From Pseudovibrio denitrificans JCM 12308 (GTDB taxonomy: Bacteria; Pseudomonadota; Alphaproteobacteria; Rhizobiales; Stappiaceae), in assembly GCF_001310815.1 (NCBI RefSeq), contig NZ_BAZK01000006.1, positions 62,001-126,000 on the forward strand: DNA of 64,000 nucleotides, in the 5' to 3' direction. Below the pieces are notes generated by a model. It was not told the origin of the DNA and made no database searches. It saw only the letters and a program-made list of their open reading frames with translations. Below are positions 56,860 through 64,000 of the stretch, in pieces. Each line of letters begins with the position of its first letter. Positions within the stretch are counted from its first letter, which is position 1. Made by a program: the position numbers and the translations under genes.

Positions 56860-57393
56860 ATGCGCGCCCTAATGAACCTGATTACCTCAGTCAATGGCGG
56901 CATCGGCAAGACCTGCGCCTGGCTGTCTCTGGGCATTGTGCTTGTCCAGTTTACAGTGGTGGTGATGAGATACGTTTTTGGTATCGGCTCCATCTGGATG
57001 CAAGAATCCATCACCTACATGCACGGTTTCCTATTCATGTTGGCTGCTGCATATACGCTTAGCGTTGATGGGCATGTGCGCGTTGATATCTTCTATCGAG
57101 ATGCTCGCCCACGCATCAAAGCAGTGATTGATCTGATCGGTTCGGTCTTCTTCCTGCTGCCGATGTGTGCAGTGATTGCCTACTGGTCATGGGGTTATGT
57201 GGCCAGCTCGTGGGCAATCTGGGAAGGCTCTCAGGAAGCCTCCGGTATTCAGGGGCGTTATCTTCTGAAGAGTGCGATCATCGCCTTTGCCGTTCTCGTC
57301 TCGCTACAGGGTGTTGCCATTATTATTCGAAGTGTTCTTGCCCTTGGCGGTGACAAGAAGGCACTCGACTCATTCCGTCAGATTCAGGAGTAA
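56860..57393 (+). CDS. TRAP transporter small permease subunit (DctQ)
   Basis: 177 residues, four membrane helices (TCAWLSLGIVLVQFTVVVMRYVF in parts, ITYMHGFLFMLAAAYTLSVDGHVRVD, LIGSVFFLLPMCAVIAYWSWGYV, SAIIAFAVLVSLQGVAIIIRSVL). DGHVRVDIFY is a family landmark. Directly followed, six bases on, by the DctM gene. Likely start ATG 56860. Confidence 0.88.
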   Translation: MRALMNLITSVNGGIGKTCAWLSLGIVLVQFTVVVMRYVFGIGSIWMQESITYMHGFLFMLAAAYTLSVDGHVRVDIFYRDARPRIKAVIDLIGSVFFLLPMCAVIAYWSWGYVASSWAIWEGSQEASGIQGRYLLKSAIIAFAVLVSLQGVAIIIRSVLALGGDKKALDSFRQIQE

Positions 57394-57399
57394 ACGGAG

Positions 57400-58980
57400 A
57401 TGGATGGATTTCTTCATACTCTTGATATTTTGATGTTTGCGGTTGCCTGTATTTGTTTGCTTGCGGGCTTCCCTGTTGCATTTACGCTTGCTGGTGTTGC
57501 ACTTATCTTCGCTCTGATCGCGTCGTTCTTTGGCGGTAGCGTGACACTTGGTGCGATCCCAAGCCGAATTTTCGGCACCATGTCCAACGAAACCCTGATT
57601 GCGGTTCCGCTCTTCATCTTCATGGGTGTGATGCTGGAACGCTCCAAGGTGGCTGAAGAGCTGCTGGAGACTATGGGGCGTCTGTTTGGTCGTATGCCGG
57701 GTGGTCTGGGTATCTCCGTGACCATTGTGGGCGCATTGCTTGCAGCTTCCACCGGTATCGTGGGCGCGACTGTTGTGACCATGGGTCTGCTTTCTCTGCC
57801 AACAATGCTGCGTAACGGCTATAGCCCGCGCATCGCGTGTGGCTCTATTGCGGCTTCCGGTACTCTGGGACAGATCATTCCACCATCTATCGTGCTTGTG
57901 TTCCTGGCTGACCAGCTGTCCAACGGCTATCAGATTGCACAGCGTGAGATGGGCAACTTTGCTCCGGAACCATTCTCTGTTGGTGACCTGTTCGCGGGTG
58001 CGCTTATTCCTGGCATGGTGTTGGTTGGTCTGTATCTCTGCTACCAGCTGTTTGTTGCGTTTACACAGCCGCATAAGTCACCACCAATGCGGGATGATGG
58101 AACTGACGGACCAACTCTCAGTCAGGTTCTTCATGCGCTTGTTCCGCCAATTGCGCTTATTATTGCGGTGCTTGGTTCTATTCTGGCTGGTATTGCGACC
58201 CCAACTGAAGCAGCTGCTGTGGGTGCTGTTGGTGCGTTGTTGCTGGCTGGTTATCGCATGAACGAAGAGAAGCCTTGGCCGGTTTATCTGGCGGTTCTTT
58301 CTCTGATCGTGATGCTGGGTCTGACAAGCTTCATGGATCTGCGTGTTGCGCGTAACGAGATCCCAACTGGCGATATGGTTGGTATTTGGGTTGCGAGTGC
58401 ATCCTGCGCGATTCTTGCTTACGGCCTGTTGGTTTCGCTGTACCGCGTGATGGCCAAGAAGGTTCTGGTTCCGGTGATGCAGTCCACCACACAGATTACC
58501 TGTATGGTGTTCGTGATCCTGATCGGTGCGACCTTCTTCTCCCTGATCTTCCGTGATCTGGGTGGTGAAGAGCTGGTGAAGGAAGCGCTGACTGGTCTGC
58601 CGGGTGGTGCTCTGGGCGCGATCATCGCTGTTATGCTGGTGATGTTCGTGCTCGGCTTCTTCCTGGACTTCCTGGAAATCGTGTTCGTTGTGGTTCCGCT
58701 TGTTGCGCCAATTCTGCTGCAGCTTGAGATGCCTAACGGTGAACCGATGCACCCTGCATGGCTGGGTGTGATGATGGCTGTGAACCTGCAGACATCGTTC
58801 CTGACGCCTCCGTTCGGCTTTGCGCTGTTCTACCTGCGCGGTGTGGCTCCGCCGTCCGTGAAGACCACGGATATTTACTTCGGTATCATCCCGTTTGTGC
58901 TCATCCAGATCCTGATGCTGGTGATCCTGTGGTACCTGCCAGAACTTGCAACCTGGCTGCCTAAAGTTATCTACGGCTGA
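57400..58980 (+). CDS. TRAP transporter large permease subunit (DctM)
   Basis: 526 residues, about 12-14 membrane helices, the ion-coupled transport subunit. Landmarks GVMLERSKVAEELLE, GGLGISVTIVGALLAASTGIVGATVVTMG in parts, CGSIAASGTLGQIIPPSIVLV and TSFLTPPFGFALFYLRG near the end. Together with the preceding DctQ and the TakP-like binder it forms a complete system. A terminator follows. Confidence 0.92.
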   Translation: MDGFLHTLDILMFAVACICLLAGFPVAFTLAGVALIFALIASFFGGSVTLGAIPSRIFGTMSNETLIAVPLFIFMGVMLERSKVAEELLETMGRLFGRMPGGLGISVTIVGALLAASTGIVGATVVTMGLLSLPTMLRNGYSPRIACGSIAASGTLGQIIPPSIVLVFLADQLSNGYQIAQREMGNFAPEPFSVGDLFAGALIPGMVLVGLYLCYQLFVAFTQPHKSPPMRDDGTDGPTLSQVLHALVPPIALIIAVLGSILAGIATPTEAAAVGAVGALLLAGYRMNEEKPWPVYLAVLSLIVMLGLTSFMDLRVARNEIPTGDMVGIWVASASCAILAYGLLVSLYRVMAKKVLVPVMQSTTQITCMVFVILIGATFFSLIFRDLGGEELVKEALTGLPGGALGAIIAVMLVMFVLGFFLDFLEIVFVVVPLVAPILLQLEMPNGEPMHPAWLGVMMAVNLQTSFLTPPFGFALFYLRGVAPPSVKTTDIYFGIIPFVLIQILMLVILWYLPELATWLPKVIYG

Positions 58981-59002
58981 TAGTAGTAATAGATTAGTAT
59001 AT

Positions 59003-59035
59003 GTAAGGGGCGCGAGTATTCGCGCCCCTTTTTTG
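59003..59035 (+). terminator. Terminator of the TRAP operon
   Basis: Stem AAGGGGCGCG / CGCGCCCCTT (59005-59014, 59021-59030) followed by a T-run. Confidence 0.9.
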
Positions 59036-59433
59036 TTGCAGTGCGGATAACCAAAAGTAGTGATTCTTTTTTGACTTAGCCCAATGTTCTACAAAAAGGA
59101 ATTGAAACTTAATCGAAAGTATTGGCTATTGATTTACCTAGCGTATTTCGCTTATGCGTGACCAATATATTGCATGTATACCTTAGTATAGATATTTTCT
59201 AATGTAACTCGTTGAAATATCACAGTTTTGCATTGCACAAGTGCCCCAGGTTGCAATGCGCAACGAATAAAACCAATTAAAAAAGTTTTCGTATCTTGCT
59301 AAGACTTAGCTCAGGGAGGAACTCGCAGGTGGAGGACTTGCGAGGCGGGGCTATTAGTCTTTCGTATTTCCTCAGAGTAAACAGGCAGACCAAAGGCACA
59401 AGTGTGTGGCCTTTGGCGAGAGGTGATTCAAAG
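59036..59433. other. Promoter-containing spacer before the acyl-CoA synthetase operon
   Basis: About 400 bases after the TRAP terminator, AT-rich at 59040-59240, with an open frame from 59296 that runs into the synthetase gene but has no conserved residues. The operon promoter is probably here; no operator recognised. Confidence 0.4.
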
Positions 59434-61416
59434 ATGCAGGTGCCTCCGTCAGCGGGTATGGATACATTTCCGCAGTTGCTTATTCGGAATGCGCGGGATT
59501 GGGGGGATCGCCCCGCGTATCGCGAGAAGGACCTCGGGATCTGGCAGAGCTGGACCTGGCTTGAAGTCCTTGAGGAAGTTCGCAAGCTCTCACTGGGGTT
59601 GAAAAGCCTTGGATGTAAAGAGGGCGACAAAGTTGCGGTGATTGGTGCAAACCGTCCGCATCTTTATTGGGTTTTTGCAGCAGTGCAGGCGTTGGGTGGT
59701 ATTCCGATCCCAGTTTATGCCGACTCTGTGGCTGAAGAGATTGCTTATGTTCTCGGCCACGCTGAAGTGCGTTTTGCAGTTGCTGAAGATCAGGAGCAGG
59801 TTGATAAGCTGATCGATATGTCCGAGAAGCTGCCGCTGCTCGAGCACATCATTTACGAAGATCCGAAGGGTCTTCGCGATTACGATCACACTCGCTTGCA
59901 CCGTTACAAGACAGTTCAGGATGCTGGTCAGGCTCTGCTCGACAATGACGAGAAGCTGGCTGATGAGTGGTTCGAAGCGGTCAAAGGTGGCAAGCGTGAA
60001 GACGTTGCTGTGATCCTTTACACCTCTGGTACGACTGGTCGTCCTAAAGGTGTGATGCTGACCTTCAATAACCTGATGGTTTCCGTTCAGAACGCGAACA
60101 AGTTCGACAATCTGGACGAGAATGCAGACACCGTTGCTTACCTGCCTATGGCATGGGTTGGTGACCACGTGTTCTCGTATGCCCAGTGTATTACGGCTGG
60201 TTATTGCGTGAACTGTCCTGAAGGTCCTGAAACAGTTTCCATCGACCGTAAGGAAATTGCTCCGACTTATATGTTCGCACCACCGCGCGTGTTTGAGGGG
60301 ATGCTGACGCACATCATGGTTCGCATGGAAGATGCGGGCACCATGAAGAAGAAGCTGTTCGACTACTTCCTCGACTACGCGAACAAGGTTGGCGAGCGCA
60401 TTCTGAATGGCGAGAGTGTCTCTCTGTTTGAGCGTATGAAGTATGCAGTTGGCGAGTTCTGCGTTTATGGGCCGCTGAAGAACGAGATGGGTTTCTCCCG
60501 CGTTCGTGTTGCTTACACCGCTGGTGAAGCGATTGGTCCTGAGATCTTCAAGTTCTACCGTTCCATCGGTCTAAACCTGAAGCAGCTTTATGGTCAGACG
60601 GAATCTTCCGTGTTCATCACCTCGCAGCCTGACGGTCAGATTTATGCTGATACCGTTGGTGTGCCTATGCAGGATGTTGAGGTGCGGATCGCTGATAGTG
60701 GTGAGGTCATGTACCGTTCACCAGGCGCGTTCCTTGGCTATTACAAGAACGATGACGCGACTAAAGACACCAAGACCGAAGATGGCTGGGTGCACACTGG
60801 TGATGCGGGCATGTTCCTTGAGAATGGCCACCTGAAGATCATCGACCGTGCAAAGGACGTGGGCAAGCTGAATGACGGTTCCATGTTCGCGCCGAAGTAC
60901 ATCGAGAACAAGCTGAAGTTCTTCCCGAACATCAAGGAAGCTGTGACCTTTGGCAATGAGCGTGATTACGTTTGTGCCTTCGTGAACATCGATCTTGTTG
61001 CGGTTGGTAACTGGGCAGAGCGTAACAACATCGCTTACGCGTCCTATCAGGAACTGGCAGCGCATCCTGAGGTTTACAAGACCATTCAGAGCCATGTGGA
61101 TCAGGTGAACAAGGATCTTGCCGAAGAGCCAATGATGGCCGGTGCTCAGATCAAGCGCTTCCTGGTTCTGCATAAAGAACTGGATCCGGATGACGGCGAA
61201 CTGACACGTACCCAGAAGGTCCGTCGTAACTTCGTTGCTGACCGTTATGCGCCGCTGATTGAAGCGTTCTATGCTGGTGAGACCTCCAAACATGTGGTGA
61301 CCGAAGTGACCTTCGAAGACGGTCGTCAGGGTACGATCGAAGCCACCGTCGAGATCCGTGACATGGAAACTTATAATAGTAAGGCAATGTCCGCGATTGG
61401 GGAGGCGGCAGAATGA
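59434..61416 (+). CDS. AMP-binding long-chain acyl-CoA synthetase
   Basis: About 660 residues. ATP motif ILYTSGTTGRPKGVML, YGQTESS and DGWVHTGDAG belong to the ANL superfamily; the hinge-like DRAKDVGKLNDGSMFAPKYIENKLK replaces the usual GRxKE pattern, as in the subset found with branched-chain transporters. Activates a carboxylic acid with CoA; substrate uncertain. Start ATG 59434 (MQVPPSAGMDTFPQLL) after AGAGGTG, with ATG 59458 possible. It overlaps livG by four bases. Confidence 0.85.
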   Translation: MQVPPSAGMDTFPQLLIRNARDWGDRPAYREKDLGIWQSWTWLEVLEEVRKLSLGLKSLGCKEGDKVAVIGANRPHLYWVFAAVQALGGIPIPVYADSVAEEIAYVLGHAEVRFAVAEDQEQVDKLIDMSEKLPLLEHIIYEDPKGLRDYDHTRLHRYKTVQDAGQALLDNDEKLADEWFEAVKGGKREDVAVILYTSGTTGRPKGVMLTFNNLMVSVQNANKFDNLDENADTVAYLPMAWVGDHVFSYAQCITAGYCVNCPEGPETVSIDRKEIAPTYMFAPPRVFEGMLTHIMVRMEDAGTMKKKLFDYFLDYANKVGERILNGESVSLFERMKYAVGEFCVYGPLKNEMGFSRVRVAYTAGEAIGPEIFKFYRSIGLNLKQLYGQTESSVFITSQPDGQIYADTVGVPMQDVEVRIADSGEVMYRSPGAFLGYYKNDDATKDTKTEDGWVHTGDAGMFLENGHLKIIDRAKDVGKLNDGSMFAPKYIENKLKFFPNIKEAVTFGNERDYVCAFVNIDLVAVGNWAERNNIAYASYQELAAHPEVYKTIQSHVDQVNKDLAEEPMMAGAQIKRFLVLHKELDPDDGELTRTQKVRRNFVADRYAPLIEAFYAGETSKHVVTEVTFEDGRQGTIEATVEIRDMETYNSKAMSAIGEAAE

Positions 61417-62231
61417 CTGTAATGGATCCAACGCTCGAAGAGGTCAAAAGAAAGGCCGAGGAGCGCGAGGTTCTGCTGGATCTTGAGAACGTTTCTCTCT
61501 CCTTTGGCGGTGTTAAAGCAATCACGAATATCTCCTTCAACATCAAGAAGGGGGAAATTCGTGCAATCATTGGTCCTAACGGCGCGGGCAAGACGTCCAT
61601 GCTCAACGTGATCAATGGTTTCTATCAGCCACAGGAAGGTGTGATCACCTTCAATGGCGAAAAGCGTAAGTCCATGAAGCCGCACCTTGCGGTTAGTCAG
61701 GGCATCGCTCGAACCTTCCAGAACGTTGCTTTGTTTAAGGGCATGTCCACGCTGGATAACATCATGGCTGGACGTGCAACGCGGATGAAGCAGAACATGT
61801 TCTGGCAGATGCTCTACTGGGGCCCTGCGCAGCGGGAAGAAATTGAGCACCGTAAGAAGGTCGAGGAAATTATCGACTTTCTCGAAATCCAGCATATCCG
61901 TCGCACACCTGTGGGGACGCTTCCATACGGCTTGCAAAAGCGTGTTGAGCTTGCCCGTGCGTTGGCGATGGAACCTGAACTGCTGCTGCTCGATGAGCCG
62001 ATGGCAGGGATGAATCTGGAAGAGAAAGAGGACATGAGCCGCTTCATTCTGGATGTGAATGATCAGCTCGGCACCACGATTGCTCTGATTGAGCATGACA
62101 TGGGTGTTGTGATGGACCTTTCCGACCGTGTCGTTGTTCTGGACTATGGCCGCAAGATTGCTGATGGCGTGCCGGATGAAGTGCAGAGCAACCAGGAAGT
62201 TATTGATGCCTATCTTGGCGTGTCACACTAG
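61413..62231 (+). CDS. livG: Branched-chain amino acid-type ABC transporter ATPase LivG
   Basis: 272 residues. Walker A GPNGAGKTS, LivG family features (GIARTFQNVALFKGMST, LLLLDEPMAGMNLEE, TIALIEHDMGVVMDLS). The signature motif reads LPYGLQKRVELARAL, as usual for LivG. ATGA overlap with the synthetase gene, implying coupled translation. The transported compound may be the acid that the synthetase activates. Confidence 0.9.
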   Translation: MTVMDPTLEEVKRKAEEREVLLDLENVSLSFGGVKAITNISFNIKKGEIRAIIGPNGAGKTSMLNVINGFYQPQEGVITFNGEKRKSMKPHLAVSQGIARTFQNVALFKGMSTLDNIMAGRATRMKQNMFWQMLYWGPAQREEIEHRKKVEEIIDFLEIQHIRRTPVGTLPYGLQKRVELARALAMEPELLLLDEPMAGMNLEEKEDMSRFILDVNDQLGTTIALIEHDMGVVMDLSDRVVVLDYGRKIADGVPDEVQSNQEVIDAYLGVSH

Positions 62232-62240
62232 GGGGCTCTC

Positions 62241-63224
62241 GTGGAAACGCTTTACACTGTTTTAATCGACCCGTTTGTTCAGATGGTCGAAGTCCCGGAC
62301 TTCTTTCTGCAGGTGCTGTGGGAAGGCCTTGTTTCAGGTGTCCTTTATTCTCTGATCGCGCTTGGCTTCGTGCTTATCTTTAAGTCCTCGCGTATCTTCA
62401 ACTTTGCGCAGGGCATCATGGTGGTGTTTGCGGCGCTGTCACTTGTCGGCCTGCATTCCTTCCTCGTGCCTTACGTTGGCAATGAGTTTGTTGCTGCGGC
62501 GATCGCTATGCCGCTCACTCTGGGCATCATGTATGCGCTAGCGATGGGCGTTGAGCGTATGGTGCTGCGTCCGCTTGTTGGTCAGCCAGACATCATCCTG
62601 TTCATGGCGACGATCGGTATCACCATGTTCCTCATCGGCTTTGGTGAGTTCGTGTTTGGTGGTGAGAACAAGGTGATGATCACCGAAGCTCTCGGCATTC
62701 CAACCGGTGCTATTGAGTTTGAACCGTTCGGCGGCTTCCTGCTTATGGAAGAGAAAGATGTGTTCGCGGTTGTCATGGCGATCATTCTGGTGATCAGCCT
62801 GCTGGTGTTCCTGAACAAGTCTGCGATGGGTCGTGCGATCCGTGCGCTGGGTGATGATCACACTGCTGCTCTGTCCGTGGGTATTTCCCTCAGCACGATT
62901 TGGGTTCTGGTGTGGTTCATTGCCGGTGTCATTGCTCTTGCGACAGGTATTGTCTGGGGTGCTCGTGCTGGTGTGTCCTTCGCGCTTGAAGTGATTGCCT
63001 ACAAAGCGCTGCCGGTGCTGATGCTTGGTGGTCTGGAGTCCGTCTCCGGTGCGATCATCGGCGGTATCGCTATCGGTCTTCTTGAAAAAGTCTTTGAAAT
63101 CTATTGGGGCCAGCCTCTGTTCGGTGGCAACACTGAAACCTGGTTCGCCTTCATCTTTGCTTTGATTGTTCTGCTGTTCCGTCCGCAAGGGCTGTTCGGT
63201 GAGAAAATCATCGAGCGCGTGTAA
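62241..63224 (+). CDS. livH: Branched-chain amino acid-type ABC permease LivH
   Basis: 327 residues with eight or so helices and family segment GLVSGVLYSLIALGFVLIFKSSRIFNFAQG, in parts. The EAA-like region is AIRALGDDHTAALSVGISLS. The GTG start is 9 bases after the livG stop, with a GGGGG run before it. Intact. Confidence 0.9.
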   Translation: METLYTVLIDPFVQMVEVPDFFLQVLWEGLVSGVLYSLIALGFVLIFKSSRIFNFAQGIMVVFAALSLVGLHSFLVPYVGNEFVAAAIAMPLTLGIMYALAMGVERMVLRPLVGQPDIILFMATIGITMFLIGFGEFVFGGENKVMITEALGIPTGAIEFEPFGGFLLMEEKDVFAVVMAIILVISLLVFLNKSAMGRAIRALGDDHTAALSVGISLSTIWVLVWFIAGVIALATGIVWGARAGVSFALEVIAYKALPVLMLGGLESVSGAIIGGIAIGLLEKVFEIYWGQPLFGGNTETWFAFIFALIVLLFRPQGLFGEKIIERV

Positions 63225-63236
63225 GGGAGGCCTGGC

Positions 63237-64000
63237 GTGTTTTACAGAACTTCTGGTCAGTTCAAAACAAGTTACGAAAGCGATCAGGCGCTCTTCCCAA
63301 TCAAACAGGATATGGTCCTGCTGGTTGTGATCCTTGCCACCATGTATGTGATCTTTCCGATGTTCGCATCGGAGTTCACCTACAAGGCTCTGCTGGTGCC
63401 GGTGCTGATTTACTCCCTTGCTTCGCTCGGATTGAATATTCTGACGGGGTATGCAGGGCAGCTGTCGCTGGGTACTGCAGGCTTCATGGGTGTTGGCGCT
63501 TATGCCTGCTACAAGATCACTACGATCTTCCCTGAAATGAACATTGTGATTGCTCTGTTCCTTTCCGGCTTCTTCTCTGCAGCGGTTGGTGTGGCGTTTG
63601 GTTTGCCATCGCTGCGTATTAAAGGCTTCTACCTTGCGATTGCGACGCTTGCTTCGCAGTTCTTCCTGGTGTGGCTCTTTGAGAAGTGGGCTTGGCTTTA
63701 CAACTACAACGCATCCGGTGCCATTGAAGTGCGCACCATGGACATCTTTGGTCTTGTTGTGACCGGTCCGAATGCGTCGCCGATGGTTCAGTACTACTTC
63801 GTTCTTGGCATCGTTTCTGTGGTGACCTTTGCCATGATCAACCTGACACGTGGCCGTTACGGTCGTACGTGGAAGGCTGTTCGTGACATGGACATTGCTG
63901 CGGAACTGGTGGGCATCAACCTGATGCGTGCGAAGCTTTCTGCCTTTGCTGTGAGCTCCTACATCGTTGGTATTGCCGGCGCGCTGATGGTGTTCTTCTG
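63237..64000 (+). CDS. livM: Branched-chain amino acid-type ABC permease LivM, 3' end outside window
   Basis: Partial: about 254 codons up to the window edge. Starts GTG 63237 with AAGGGAGG upstream, 12 bases after livH. LivM marks: SLASLGLNILTGYAGQLSLG in parts, GLPSLRIKGFYLAIATLASQF, GRTWKAVRDMDIAAELVGIN. The frame is open to base 64000; LivF and the binding protein are expected downstream. Confidence 0.9.
   Translation, partial: MFYRTSGQFKTSYESDQALFPIKQDMVLLVVILATMYVIFPMFASEFTYKALLVPVLIYSLASLGLNILTGYAGQLSLGTAGFMGVGAYACYKITTIFPEMNIVIALFLSGFFSAAVGVAFGLPSLRIKGFYLAIATLASQFFLVWLFEKWAWLYNYNASGAIEVRTMDIFGLVVTGPNASPMVQYYFVLGIVSVVTFAMINLTRGRYGRTWKAVRDMDIAAELVGINLMRAKLSAFAVSSYIVGIAGALMVFF

Noticed and set aside
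59296..59433. 46-residue N-terminal extension of the acyl-CoA synthetase
   Set aside because: No family similarity and a better ribosome site exists before ATG 59434.

Overview
The window reads as chromosomal DNA of a marine-type alphaproteobacterium, probably a Stappiaceae or Rhodobacteraceae member resembling Pseudovibrio. This is inferred from protein style and gene content: a carbon-phosphorus (C-P) lyase operon of alphaproteobacterial layout, several TRAP transporters, a CobW-WD40 pair and a DUF1007-NicO fusion. No rRNA, tRNA, CRISPR array, phage or insertion sequence was recognised.

Layout. 0-10 kb: the 3' part of pyruvate carboxylase, an acetate-type transporter, a TerB-like/GATase pair, a large AsmA protein, and a Tat-exported molybdenum hydroxylase (IorAB-like) with a divergent TetR regulator. 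11-20 kb: phosphonate C-P lyase genes phnG-H-I-J-K-L, a hexapeptide acetyltransferase, a DUF1045 protein, phnM and phnN, all on the minus strand. The repressor gene phnF is divergent, and a near-perfect palindrome lies between phnF and phnG. 19.8-31 kb: a CYTH-CHAD protein, a GntR regulator and lone TRAP binding protein, a copper ATPase, an SHMT-like enzyme flanked by LysR genes, a methyltransferase, an EEP-family hydrolase and a small secreted protein. 32-37 kb: a complete peptide-type ABC importer whose two ATPases were probably one fused protein. 37.6-47.9 kb: accessory-looking single genes. These include an ArsC-like protein, a B12-binding radical SAM enzyme, a creatininase, a secreted protein with a caspase-like His/Cys pair, a lone NitD/SsuB-type ATPase, MarR, DinB, LacI, a 32-residue membrane ORF, a CheD/CNF-like Cys-His protein, an AprI-type inhibitor and an aminotransferase. 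48-55 kb: metal homeostasis (CobW GTPase with a WD40 protein; DUF1007-NicO fusion), DUF2937, LysR and a Leu/Glu-type dehydrogenase. 55.6-64 kb: a complete TakP-like TRAP transporter, then an AMP-binding acyl-CoA synthetase with livG, livH and livM, the last cut by the window end.

The dominant oddity is quality-related. Eleven genes between 0.5 and 50 kb are each broken by one or two single-base deletions, fourteen in all. Every one can be repaired by restoring one base, usually beside an identical base, and none is accompanied by other decay. I read them as sequencing or assembly errors rather than true pseudogenes. I therefore annotate the repaired spans, and the breakpoints should be checked against raw reads. 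The C-P lyase operon alone carries four of them, and one creates a false phnG-phnH fusion.

The candidates most likely to be new biology are the secreted caspase-like protein (40.5 kb) and the small Cys-His deamidase-like protein (45.1 kb). Both calls rest on motif reading alone.
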